DNA of 44,015 nt, taken from Chloromonas sp. AAM2. Taxonomy: Eukaryota > Chlorophyta > Chlorophyceae > Chlamydomonadales > Chlamydomonadaceae. Location: NCBI GenBank assembly GCA_004335635.1, contig QAXH01005696.1, positions 1 to 44,015 of the forward strand, read 5' to 3'. A program made the translations under genes and the position numbers. Shown here piece by piece: positions 1-10,994 of the stretch (positions are counted from its first letter, which is position 1; each line of letters starts with the position of its first letter). A model generated the notes under the pieces. It was not told the DNA's origin and did no database searches. It was given only the letters and a program-made list of their open reading frames with translations.

Positions 1-2408
1 ACCGAGGACTATCTGTAATACTCGTGTCGTGTCACCAAGAGGCTTTGAGGCTTCCCTCTTCATTCTGCCCGCCAGTCTGCTAACCCCAGTGTATCATATG
101 GCTGACATGCAGGCTTCTGATGCACGTGCCCTAAGTGCCAAGCTCTGGGAACAAGCCAGTCAGGAACAGCACCGCAAGTGTGGCTGGTGCTCTAGTGTGT
201 ACCCGCCCTTGGAAGAACCTGTCAGCAAACAGTCCCTCAGGGCGGAATGCCTGGGTTTGCATTTTGCAGCCAGCATCAGGGCTGTTGAGGTTTTGGTTCA
301 AATGCTGATATCATGTGCCCTCCGCTGCAGATGCAGCATGAGGCCCTCTGGCTTGTGCCCTCCGCTTAGCTTAGCGTGCATAACTTCGCTTTCACGGCCG
401 CGACAGTGCTGGGCTCTGCTGCATGAAAAGGAGGCTCGCCCCATTTGCATGCTCGTTAATGGAGTCCTTGTTCAGCTTGTTTCCCGTTAAGTGCACATCC
501 CGATTGGCCAGCTTTGAATCAATGGTGGCAGACTGGATTGCGGCTAGGGCCAGCGCCCTGGTGGCGTACCTAGGTTGTGTTAGAACCGGACCCTCCGTAA
601 AACCACCCTCTACTCCTCCTGACGTTTTTGCGGGTGTTTGCTGGTCCTTGGTGGAGGGAAACCCCCACACAGAGACTCCCACCACCAAGCGGCCAGCAAC
701 AAATCAGTGGTACAAATCAGTTCAGCCACTGCAGGTGATGTTTGCGGGAAGCAGTGGCAGCCAAAGCTACCAGGTCATGAGGTGCCCTCTGTGACGCTGT
801 GTGGCCACGGGATGTTGGCGCGTGCAATTGGCCTCGTTCTCATGCCCTGTCAGCCCTTGCTTGCTTTTGGTTGCTTATCTCTTTTGTTACCCCTTCAACC
901 TCCTGACTTGCATCTTTTTCCTGCAGCTTTGTTGCTTGGGGCAGGCTAGGACGGTGCCCATCCTCGTCTCTTGCATGGCTTGCTAGCGTTTGCGCTCGGT
1001 GCATGTGGGCCCACTGGTGTGGTGCTATAATCTCTCCCCAGAATGTGGAAGAATCTGTACTCCTGAAGGTTCACCCATGGATGGCGTAAGGTAAAGTACC
1101 GGAAGCTGGTTGGTGTACTCCAACCTGTGAAGCCTGCGACCGTAGTTCTAGTGCCTGACTTCATTGTGTAGGAAGTCACCTTACGACCTGTGACGCCTGT
1201 GCTCGTGGTATATTCTGTGTGTGCCCGCCTTTGTGTGCGAGTTGTCCTCCTGTCCGCTCTTGTGCGCTCAGGGCCAGTCAGAGCAGTTTGGTGGTGGCGG
1301 TGGCATGCCTACGCATGGTGGCTAGTACAGACCCCAGTCTCCCTCGCACTGGCTGATCACACTGAAAGAAAGAAGGTGATAGCGTGGTTAGCGTGGTAAG
1401 GAAGGCCGGGCAAAAAGCACAACCACCATCAGGACGCCCCTTTCCCATCGTTTGTCTGGCAAAAGACTAAAGCTTAACGTCAGACAACAGATGCAAAAGG
1501 CGGTGGTCGATAGCCCAGGCTACAGAGACCCATTGAAGGGCATGCCGCACTGAAGCGATCACCAGAAGCCAACTGCCATATTGCCCTGCAGCACTCGAAG
1601 GACTACAAAATGTGTCAGAGCAGGTCATGCTGTGCATGGAGCTCGCTGGGCCCCGCCTGCGACAGCCGCTTGGCTCCACTTCTCCTCAGCTGCAGTTTCC
1701 TGCTCGCTGCAGACGGCTTGGGATGCAGGGCTCCCAACTCCACTTGAAGATTTTGAATCCGCAGCGGTCGTGTGCGGCGTTAGCCACTTTCGTGCACGGA
1801 GTAGCGCAGCTCTGTTTAACTAAGCTCCTTCTGTATACCGCTTAATGACGCGAAAAGGTGAGCGCTACGAAGCGGCGCCGCTGATCGCATAGACTGTGTT
1901 GGCTGACCAGATGGAGGAACGAGGCTGACCCTTCTACGTTTGCGGCATAGGTCAATGCTTGACCAACGTTCACCCTGCCAGAAATTGCCCCCATGGAGAG
2001 AATGGAATATATACGCCGCGATTTGTTGCTCCATATCAGATGTGTGAGTCACCAATAGGTGTCGCCCATGTTGTGTGGCAAACCTGGTCGGAATAGCGAT
2101 GCGACGGACGGTCGCGCCAGCTATTTACCTCTTTCTCTTTTTTGAAGGATTGGTAATCAGTTCGTTGCATCAGTTGAAACCCCGTTTCGCCAAATTACGT
2201 TGCACACATTTGACAAATCCTTGTTGTTTACGTTGCAACCAGCCGTCAGCGATCTAGCAGCATCTCTGAGGTTGAGGCTACCGCGGCTGACACTCCACCT
2301 AATTCCCAACCGAACCGAATTCCCTCGGCCCATCAGCTAGAGTGGCGAACAAGTCGCGTACAAATACACACCAAAGCAGAATCCCACCCCATTTCCTAAT
2401 CCTTCGCC
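1..2408. other. Repeat-rich non-genic stretch upstream of the bZIP gene
   Basis: I see no gene here that I can support. The open frames are short, lack a consistent set of splice sites and resemble no family I know. The interval holds one inverted copy of a dispersed repeat at about 961-1012, preceded at about 944-962 by a short segment (ggctagg-cggtgcccatcc) that recurs near 10998-11020. The last few hundred bases before 2409 are presumably promoter and 5' UTR of the bZIP gene, but I see no convincing TATA box. Confidence 0.5.
961..1012 (-). repeat. Dispersed repeat family A, copy 1 (inverted)
   Basis: Read on the minus strand it carries the family core: a CATGCAT/CACCGAGCGC start, then CGCTAGCAAGCCATGCAAGA and GACGAGG. 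The same core recurs at 4425-4473, 8960-9023 and 38655-38698. It could be the end of a short non-autonomous transposon or a SINE-like element; no coding capacity is visible. Confidence 0.7.
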
Positions 2409-3985
2409 ATGTTTTCGACAGGCAGAATTGATTCACTTCCCACAGATTTGTTGGACATGCTCAGGACCTCGGATGGTGATTTGCTGGACTTCCCTTCGCT
2501 TGAGTGGATTTTGCAAGATGACGAGCATGGTGCAGAGGACTCGAAGAACGGTGGGTATTCTGTAACCTAGTCCGGTGGGCAAGGTAATGCTGACAGTAAC
2601 CCAGCCCTTTTTGCCCACACAGATGACCAGTAACTTTTCTTACACCGACTGTACCTTGCTTATTGAACGCGATTTGCTTATTGAACTCTCCATTGCTGTC
2701 ATCTGCGCAGATGTCCCAGCTCCAAATGCAGATAGCGGCAACCTGCCTTTCCTTCACAGCGACAATATGTGAGTTAGGCAAGAGCAAGGCTGAGGATGCG
2801 CTTTGGCGCACTGCAATCGCGCAGTCTTTGTCAAACCCTTGATAGACCGGCAGGGTTTGGTCACCGCGAGATGCTTGTTGTCGCACCGCGCTTCTATGTA
2901 CGCCTGGCGCACACCTTCTCCAACCATTGCGACCTGCAGTCGGGCGTGGCATTGTCCATTCCTTCACTTTTTCCACGCACACCTCATCTGGTGGTTGCAT
3001 TCCACGCTCACGTGTGTGCGATCAGTTTTTTGGCCTTGCTTTTTTGGCTGTCTGTGCAGGCTTCTCATCGGCGAACAGGGTCAGCAGAGCAGCTCAGGGG
3101 GCGAGACTGGCCAACACTTGGGCCACTCAGCAGCAGATGGCACTGCTGTTGCTACTTATCAAAGCGTCCCTGCCACTGGCAGCTACGCTCGCGTAAGTGG
3201 CAGTGGAGATGGCGTTGACGAGGACGCCTATGACAACTCCTCAGGCCGCCATGGACCACCAAGGAAGAAGAGGACACGCAATGCTGAGCAAATGCAACAA
3301 AACCGCGTTGCACAACAGAAGTAAGGCCTGCTACAACACACCCTGCAACAGCCAGTCAGCTTTACAACAACACCTTGTAGCACCTTTGCACACAGCTTAC
3401 CTGCATTACAAAGAAATGGTCTCCACGGCTGCACGTGTTCAAGTCACATTTTTCTGTCCTAGGCTTCTGCTTCTGATGTGCATGCACCTGATGTGCATGC
3501 ACCTGTGATTACATCAGCTGCTTGTGATTATTTGCCCGTTATTCAGGTATCGAGAAAGGAAGAAGATCGAGCAGCACCAACTCCAGAATGCACTGGATCA
3601 GCTCACAGCCCAGCTCGCCATGATGAAGGCAATGGAGGTGAGCAAGCAAGGAAACAGTGGGTTTCGGGCGAGTACGGAGTGATCGTTTCTGGCCAGGAGA
3701 CCAAACAATCATCTGTTGCCCAGTGTATGCCAAACAATGCAGTCATGTTTGCTTCACCCTGCATCATTGAGTTTGCCTCATGTGCTGCGAATGGGCGGTG
3801 AATACGCATTTGCCACTGAATACGCATTTGCCAACTGAAAGGTGCAGGTATGAAGCTAACAATGCTGCCGTGCGTTTTTCCCCGCAGGCCTCAGCAATGA
3901 CGCTGAAGAGCGAGAATGCCCAGCTGGCCAGTGTGGTAAACCAGCAAGCGGAGAAAATCAACCAGTTGACTCTCAAGGTGTGTGC

Positions 3986-4016
<31 letters not shown>

Positions 4017-5458
4017 CTGCATTCTTGGCACTGTCGCTGCATCTGACACACACAACACACAAAAACGCACTCGCACACTCGCTCTCACCCACACACTCAC
4101 TCGCACACACAGATTGACAGCCAGGCTGTCGAGCTGGCCGCAGCGCGGGAAGAGGTCTCCAAGGCCAACACACTGGGGTCCAGCCAGCAGCGCATGATAC
4201 TGGACCAGCACAGCAGGCTGCAACTGCAGGAGGAGGTAAGCAGCAGACAGGAGGGTTGTGGGCGCAGGTGCATGCATGGTGCATGAATGCACGGTTGCAG
4301 GGAAATGACTAGCATCGTACACAGCAAGGCACACAGCAATGAAAGGTTGTGTTTTGGCATCCCAGGCTTGCAGCCTTCCCTTGCTAGTGCTGAGCTTCAA
4401 TCTCACATGTATCAAGTTATTTGCGTCCATATGTATTGAGCGTGGATGCTAGCAAGCCATGCACGAGACGAGGTTGTACCATGCACTGGTGCGAGTTGTC
4501 CCTTGCTCTGGTCGTTCATTGGGTGTGCATGCCACCAATGCTGGTATCTCAAGTGCCAATACCCAGAAGTTTCCCGGTGCTTGGCACCTGCTCTCCCACC
4601 CAAGCCGTCTGGTGTCATGATTCTGAATTGTACAGCTGCAGGGCGCCCTGGACATTGCTTGCACTGCTGCATGGTGCCATGGAAGTCACTAGCACTGCTG
4701 CATGCTCACGTGCTGCAGGTGATTGATGCTCTGCGTGGTCGCCTGCTGGGCAAGATGGAGCATGCGTTCGAGGGTCGTGACCCCAAGACTGTGTGCCAGC
4801 GCATGGTGGCGGTGAGTGAAACTCAGATTGCGTGGTGTGAAACCGCCTGTTCGCGAGACTGGTGTAACAATGCATTTTATAAGCATCCTTGTCAGGAACA
4901 GGCAGTGAGCAGAGATAAAAACATTTCATATATGAACGGCTGCAAACTGCTGGGCAGAGGCGAACTCGTCACCGCATTGGCAAGCAGTTCACACAGCCTA
5001 TGTCGTACTGCTGTTGGGGCTGCTGCATTGGCTGTGCGTCCTGACGCCTGCGCCTCGTATCATTGTTGCCTGTGTTGGTTTGATTTCGCTGTTTGCGGTG
5101 CTTGCCCAGACAACCTTGTGCCGTTTTGCAGACATTTGCATGGATCAGCATGGCAATGCCTGGATTAGCATGACATTCATCTCATACAGCTTGCTTTCAT
5201 CCGTTTCTAATCCGTTTCTAATCACGTGATACACAGGCTGTACGTGCTGCTCTGGAAGGCGCCACAAACGTGGAGGGTCTGCAGGAGAGCCTTGCAAAGC
5301 TGCCCGAGCCCATCATCACCGACATATGCCGATCCATCCTGTGCGAGGTCAAACAGATGTGGCCAGAGCTGGCTCAGAGGCTGCACATATTCACGGAGGG
5401 CCACATCGGCTCATGCGGTGCGGAGGCGGCCAAGCTGACGTGTCTGGGCACGCACTGA
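2409..5458 (+). CDS. bZIP transcription factor, 8 exons, 359 aa
   Basis: Predicted nuclear DNA-binding protein of the basic leucine zipper class. Exons: 2409-2550, 2711-2768, 3060-3320, 3547-3637, 3888-3977, 4113-4235, 4719-4811, 5237-5458. All introns are GT-AG and the sum (1080 nt) is exactly in frame. The start ATG is the first in an acidic N-terminus rich in D, L and S (residues 1-50), a possible activation region. The basic region (about 132-160) contains RKKRTRN and then QNRVAQQKYRERKK, giving the diagnostic N148-x7-R156 spacing. It is joined across the exon 3/4 border, which supports that intron. A coiled coil with hydrophobic heptads (L166, L173, M180 onward) continues through exons 4-6 to about residue 225. 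The C-terminal 130 residues (exons 7-8) are helical and end with PEPIITDICRSILCEVKQMW followed by PELAQRL; I do not recognise this as a named domain. Target genes and pathway cannot be read from the sequence. Confidence 0.9.
3978..4112. repeat. GT microsatellite and CA-rich tract in bZIP intron 5
   Basis: Intron 5 of the bZIP gene opens with the splice donor fused to a run of about 15 GT units (to about 4014). It closes with CA/CTC-rich sequence that serves as the polypyrimidine-like region before the AG at 4111-4112. The two halves are partly complementary, so the intron RNA could fold back on itself. Confidence 0.85.
4425..4473 (+). repeat. Dispersed repeat family A, copy 2
   Basis: Forward copy inside bZIP intron 6 with ATGTATTGAGCG, GCTAGCAAGCCATGCA and GAGACGAGG. 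It is followed at about 4497 by a 20-bp block (ttgtcccttgctctggtcgt) that also forms the core of the 33-bp tandem array at 8588-8676. This suggests that the two blocks once belonged to one larger element. Confidence 0.7.
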
Positions 5459-6344
5459 TTGCCTGCTGAGTGCTGGGCAACAGCATGACAACAAGGTGAA
5501 TCAGCACGACAACAGGAAGCAACATCAGGTGGCTCATCGGTCTCACATGCTGGGACTATGGCATGGGAACGCCAGGCCTCGCGGTTTCTCTTCACAAGCC
5601 TGCTTTGTATGTTGGTTCTTGGCGCATCAGTGTTCCTCTCCACACACCTGTTTAGTGTGCCCGCGCTCCTCGGCCACAAACACAATGCCATAGGGTGCTT
5701 GGCTTAGTGCGTTGATGCTCTTCGCGCTGAAATGCCCATGCACCCTGTTTAGTATGAGTTCTGTGTGTACCTCATTAAGCACGCCCCCTGGGGTCTGCAT
5801 GTTCCTCTTGCGAAAAAGCGTGGTAGCTCATGTCACTAAGTTGGCCTGTGTGTACTTCCATTGGCACGTTGTACAGGACGCTGCTAGTGCCTCATGTGTG
5901 AGGTTTCGTGGGGCGTGTGTGATCATCTGCCAGGCACCCCGAAGAGCTATCTGTGCAATGGCACTTACAAGCATCGGTTGTCATGCCTCAAGGCGATTTA
6001 ATGCATCGGTAGCTCACCATGCATCATTAATAAGGCCCGAGCTGGGTCAGCGCACACACATACGGTTTGGTAATCAAATAAATTGAGATAATGCTGCAGG
6101 CTGAAAACGCCATTGTTTGAGGTATCCAAAAGCAGCCCGAAATTCTTAGAGATGTGACATGCGCATTCCGTGGTGTGAGGGCGCTTCTTTTCTGAATCGC
6201 GCCCCTTTTTTGTTTCCAATTGTTTATAGGTCTGTTCTTGTCTGTCTGAGATGCAGTTCAACTGTCAGTGGCAAAGGAGTTTGTCAACTATAGCCGCATG
6301 GCCATCTCTAATCCCAGCTGATGATAGCTGGTTCTTCTTTTGTC

Positions 6345-6349
6345 TGTAA
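6345..6349 (+). terminator. Possible polyadenylation signal of the bZIP gene (TGTAA)
   Basis: TGTAA is the usual poly(A) signal in volvocalean green algae. This is the first one I noticed after the bZIP stop, about 890 bases downstream. That would give a long 3' UTR, which is usual for these algae. A five-base match can arise by chance, so the assignment is weak. Confidence 0.25.
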
Positions 6350-8587
6350 GTGCAGTTCGTTTGATAGTTTGATAGTTTGAATCCCTGCAGAAACACAGCT
6401 GGGAGGTTGTGTCAATATAACAGCACTTATTTTAGAGCGATGCAGTGCATTCGACTACTGGTGGTTTGCTTTGGCAGGCCCTGACATGGCTTTAGTTGCA
6501 CGTCCTTCAAGGGATTATCAGGATGGTTCGAGATGTTAGTACGGAGCCCTGAATTGTGCTAAATGGTGCCAAATGGTACGAAATATAGCGATGCAGTGAA
6601 GGGTGACTGTTGCTGTGCCTTGCAAGGGCTACAGTTAAACGTCGCGCAAAGAGTATCACATTTGCTTCGTTTTGGCAAGGCCAGAGCTCGCAGCAACAGC
6701 TCTGCTTGAGCTTGTAGATTGATCGTCTCTACAAACACTTTCCGTGTTATCAAGCACTTGTGTGCATGCCAACTGGCTTCTAGAGCTGGGCGGATTGGAG
6801 GACAGGCACGTGTGTGAGCGTTCTTGACCCAAGCAATTCTGATTTGTGTACAGCTGGAGCTGGAGGGCAAGCGCGCAAAACACAACTGTAAGGACCGCAG
6901 ATTGGACCCTGAGACCCCAAAGTTCGGAGTTTGGTTGGATGCAAACACTAGCGCGTCCCACACAAATAAAGAGTAGTCCAGAGGCTTTTTGTATGCAGGC
7001 CTGTTGCACCCTGCTTCTTGGCAAGAACAATGCGCTGGCACAAGCCCTGTGCGACAAGTATGTCTGAACCGTTTTGTTGGCAACAGCTCTTCCTTTTTGT
7101 CCTTCCTTGCTGTCGACAGACTATTCGAAAGTTCATGATCAAGTTAGCCCTTGCATCAGGGGATTGTCAGATCACACGAACAGAACAAATAAACACCTGA
7201 TCTACTCCTACTGCCTTCCATCCTCTGTCAAGTGGCCGTCCTGCCACAAGTATAGGCTTTCTTTTTGCCATCTGAAGGACACTCGACAAATAAATGAATT
7301 CAATTCTGGTTTGGGTAGTGGACAAATTTCTTCCTCTCCCTTGTTGGTTGCCGAACCACAAGTGGCATTATGTGCAACTCGGTAATGCAATGCCACGATA
7401 GGCTGCCTTGAGAATCAGTGGCTGTGTGCCCAAAGGGTGTCGCTTCCCTGCCTGCGTCTGTCTTAGCGCAGCAGCTGCTGCTGCTTCGTCTTTCTGTTGC
7501 AAGTCAGTGGTGCAGGCAGCAGTTTTTGTTATTGTTAGAGACGGTGGTGAATCTGATTGCTTATAAGTTCTCAAGAAGAAGCGAAGCGAACTTACTTATA
7601 CTTCAGAGATCCTTTTGCAAACTCCTTTATTCAAGCAGACCTTTTTGTCGTGCAGTTTGGACCACGTAGAAATCCATTTTTTGGATCATCACCAGGAATC
7701 TCTGTGATGTTTGCTCTTCCTACCAAGGCTTGAAGCCCAAAGACTGCTATAAAGGGTGGCCTCTACCAGTGTTCCAAATTTCGCGGAATGCGAGAGTGGG
7801 AGAGTAAACATTGGGTATCGCTTCCGCAGGCCCTCAACCATTATCAATTAGGCGACTCATGCCTTCTTCTTCTCATCGGCCTTTCTGCCTTCTGCCTAAT
7901 TCTGGCGATCTCCATGTTTTCTCCTTCCTTCTTGCTTGAGGTAGGTCAGGGTTGTACGCCGTGTCCTATGACGGCTGCCCTGACGTACCATGTCAATAGC
8001 TTAGCACTTCTTGGCCATATTCTGCCAACTCTGCCATTGCCATGGCCATGCACATATGGTAGACAATGCGTCGAGGAATCATGAACTTCAGAGTCTACTG
8101 ATTTTTTGTATCGGGACTTTTTCGCATAACAGCGTACGCCATGTTTACCCTTGAGCGACTGCTGGGCTGGGCTGTTGTAATAAAGAGACTGCTGGGTGCT
8201 TGTCAGGTCATAAGGTGTAAGGACCAGTCTCTATGTAAAGTCTCTTTGTTGTGGTATGCGCATATCCTACAATCAAGCACCTGTCTCGAACTCCCAATAT
8301 TCTGGCACAGCGACCGTGGGCATGTGTATCGACAGCCTGGCAAAGCTTGCGACAAGGGAGCTCGGAGTACTGCCCGAGTAACCTTGTACGCAGCTTCGGA
8401 GTCTGTGTACAAGGTTAGTCTCTGTACAAGTCTGGGCAAACTTCAACGGCTGAGAAGAGGCCGTCAGCAAGTTGCTCGAGTGGTTTCACTTCCCGCTGTG
8501 TGGGGCTTGTGCGCCCATTTCAGTCGAGAATTATGGTAAGCATTTGAAGGGTTTGACTCCGAGGCTGTGTACCTTGCACCTTGCAAA

Positions 8588-8676
8588 TTGTCGCTTGCTC
8601 TGGTCGTCCAGGCCAATGTCTTGTCGCTTGCTCTGGTCGTCCAGGCCAATGTCTTGTCGCTTGCTCTGGTCGTCAA
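8588..8676 (+). repeat. Tandem repeat, 33-bp unit, about 2.7 copies
   Basis: The unit begins ttgtcgcttgctctggtcgt and restarts at 8588, 8621 and 8654, an exact 33-bp period. The copies are nearly identical, so the duplication is recent. The frame stays open through the array because 33 is a multiple of three, but I see no gene using it. A diverged single copy of the core lies at 4497-4516 in a bZIP intron. Confidence 0.9.
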
Positions 8677-8959
8677 CAAAAATCTGCACACACACACACG
8701 TGAGTGGTTGGGTCACGTAGATGACATCCTGAGCAAGGGAGATCAGCAGTTGGATTGGATTGTACAAACTTGCAGTGTGACGATGGGATGTAACAGTGCG
8801 CCAGTCGGGCAACTCTGAGCGTGGGTTGGACAGTGATATTTTCGTTGGACGTGCTTCATGGTGTGTACTCCCTCCTTGTAACAAACGAGTGCGTCTACCG
8901 TCGCCCTCCTTTCACACCTAAGCTGGCACAGGCTACTATATAAATTCATTACATGAGGG

Positions 8960-9023
8960 GGCCCACATGCATTGAGCGCGAACGCTAGCAAGTCATGCAA
9001 CTTGCATGATGCAAGAGACGAGG
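8960..9023 (+). repeat. Dispersed repeat family A, copy 3
   Basis: Best preserved copy: GCCCACATGCATTGAGCGCG, ACGCTAGCAAGTCATGCAA, then a short internal duplication of the tgcaacttgcatgatgcaa type and GAGACGAGG. The internal duplication is absent from the other copies. Confidence 0.75.
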
Positions 9024-9518
9024 CTGGATACCGTCCCAACCAACCCTGAACAACAGAAGGCAACTTAGTGATGCAAATAGCAAAGAACACAGAAGTCAAA
9101 GCACTGTGGACAAACAAAGGCGTACTGCCAAAGGCTGTCAGACATGGGTGGAGCAGGCGCAGCTAGAAACAATGGACGTCATATAAGGCTCAAGATGGCA
9201 ACCGTGTTTGGGCCTGGCAGTGGCTATCAAAAAAAGGAAGTGCAATGACCGGAAGCTTGAAAGATACGTTTGACGCCATGTACTGTACTGTTGGCACACA
9301 TTTGGCACACGGTTTCAAACATGACATCGCCAGGCTGAACTCTCAAACTCAGCCAGTCAATTCATGGAAAGTGTCAACGCCTTGCCTGTTCCGTGTACCA
9401 CAACACACGATATGGTGTGGTATATACGGACACACACAATATGCCCACAGTCCCTGTGAGAACCACACACAGCAAATTGCGACCCAGACAACACCAGTTC
9501 CAGTGACGTTTTCAAAAA

Positions 9519-9548
9519 TGTCCCAGAACTGGCAAACTTCTTTTTTTT
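9519..9548 (+). repeat. Dispersed motif B, copy 1 (TCCCAGAACTGGCAAACTT plus T-run)
   Basis: Sequence TCCCAGAACTGGCAAACTT followed by C and a run of T. Other copies lie at 10374-10402 (minus), 11499-11529 (plus), 33113-33141 (minus) and, diverged, 34202-34223 (minus). This copy and the one at 10374 point toward each other and bracket the LINE remnant. Confidence 0.85.
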
Positions 9549-9569
9549 GGCTGACAGGTGTTTGACGGT

Positions 9570-10601
9570 TTAAGCTAGAAACAAAGGACGGGCAACAATG
9601 TCTGGGCCTGAGGTGGCGACCGGGCAGGGGCCTGACAGTACCTTGGGTGGCGGCCGCCTGAGAGCAAGCCGGTGATCGAGCAGGAACAGAAAGGCGTGGT
9701 CACGGCTGAGCAGCCAAGCTGTGGGTGGCACAGGGTGAGCAAGCACAAAATCCTGCAGGTTGTGCCAAAACGAGCCACTGTGTTGGCTACTACTGCAACA
9801 GCAGGCGGCGGCCCTGCCAAGCATTGGCCAGGAGCCGGTAGCTGGCCTGCCCAAAGTTACCGGCGCCCAAAACTCATGGGGTACAGGCAGACGAGGGTCC
9901 AAACTGCTGGGTCGAAGGGGGGGTGGGGCCTGCAGGAGCCATAACGCTGCTTGAGGCACGTCCGGCATACCGAGAGCGGCGGAAACCTGCATTCGAATCG
10001 CCACGGCTACTGGGCAGTCCCACAAGGTATGCTGCCAGCCGGTTGATGGGAGCGGGGAAGAGGGGGAGCAAGGGCATGTCCAGGGTCTGGCGTGCGCCCC
10101 AGGAATGAAGTCTATGGCCACGCGCCACAGCGTCTCCTTGAGTGTGTTGGCGCAGGGGTGGCGCCACGCAGCAGCAAGGACCCGACTGATCCGAGCAATT
10201 GCAGAGTTGACTGCAGCGTGGGAGGCACGGGGAATTACTGCAGCAACATGGGCTGCATGCAAAGCGGAGCGCGTCTGACCTATGTCTGATGACAGGAGGT
10301 GCGTGCGGACTGGGATGGCCCTGGTGGTGGGTCTGAGGCCAGCGGGAGGACGAGGAAATACTGATGCAGTGATAGAAAAAAGAAGTTTGCCAGTTCTAAA
10401 ACAATTTGATGGGTGAGTCCGCCTTAGGGCCTGCGCCACCCAAACCCGCACCAAGTCCAAGGCCTGCCTTGCGCCCATTGGCTTTGCAGGTGCGATTTGA
10501 GGGCCAAGGTCGCCGAGGTTTATGTAATCCACGAAAGATTTTCGAGCGGCGTGCTGACTCAGCTTCCAAGAAGCATGCCGGAACATACGCGACAAGCGCA
10601 T
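9570..10601 (-). mobile_element. LINE (non-LTR retrotransposon) remnant: reverse-transcriptase C-terminal zinc-binding region
   Basis: An uninterrupted 343-codon frame. The middle part (residues 150-200) contains LKETLWRV, then C176-P-C178, then H191-TLWD-C196-PVA. This is the CxC...HxxxWxC pattern of the zinc-binding region found after the reverse transcriptase domain in plant and algal LINEs (the zf-RVT type). No catalytic FADD-type reverse transcriptase motif is present here, so only the 3' end of an element is preserved. Residues 67-76 are encoded by a copy of motif B, suggesting that the upstream part of this frame is a separate repeat joined by chance. It is probably a non-autonomous fragment; the full element may extend toward the assembly gap on the higher-coordinate side. 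Confidence 0.6.
10374..10402 (-). repeat. Dispersed motif B, copy 2 (inverted)
   Basis: Minus-strand reading gives TTTTAGAACTGGCAAACTTC followed by a T-run. It differs from the consensus at the 5' CCC. It lies 850 bp from copy 1 in the opposite orientation. Confidence 0.8.
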
Positions 10602-10738
10602 CGCGCGACAGGCGCATCGCAGCCAATTTCAAAGTTTGCCTTTGTGGCAGTGTGTTTGTGGCTGTTCATGCAACTGGCCATTGGCACCAAGAGACCTCGA
10701 GTGGGCACAGCAGCTGAGCCTGATCCTGACTTCAAGGA

Positions 10739-10994
10739 NNNNNNNNNNNNNNNNNNNNNNNNNNNNNNNNNNNNNNNNNNNNNNNNNNNNNNNNNNNNNN
10801 NNNNNNNNNNNNNNNNNNNNNNNNNNNNNNNNNNNNNNNNNNNNNNNNNNNNNNNNNNNNNNNNNNNNNNNNNNNNNNNNNNNNNNNNNNNNNNNNNNNN
10901 NNNNNNNNNNNNNNNNNNNNNNNNNNNNNNNNNNNNNNNNNNNNNNNNNNNNNNNNNNNNNNNNNNNNNNNNNNNNNNNNNNNNNNNNNNNNNN
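10739..10994. other. Assembly gap (256 N)
   Basis: A run of N. Frames spanning it are meaningless. It sits in repeat-rich sequence between the LINE remnant and another motif B copy, so a collapsed or unresolved repeat is likely. Confidence 0.99.

Larger units (their letters stand above)
5459..9518. other. Long 3' flank and intergenic stretch without a supported gene
   Basis: The first several hundred bases are presumably the bZIP 3' UTR. Beyond that I see only short open frames in both directions with no family match. Exceptions are the tandem array at 8588-8676 and a family A repeat at 8960-9023. Base composition is close to the rest of the window. Confidence 0.45.

Noticed and set aside
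3764..4430. Minus-strand frames rich in HTHTHT and Cys
   Set aside because: Antisense shadows of bZIP exons and of the GT/CA tracts in its intron 5.
8464..8884. Minus-strand frames with repeated RASDKTLAWTT
   Set aside because: The repeats are the 33-bp tandem array read antisense; an open frame is expected because 33 is divisible by three.
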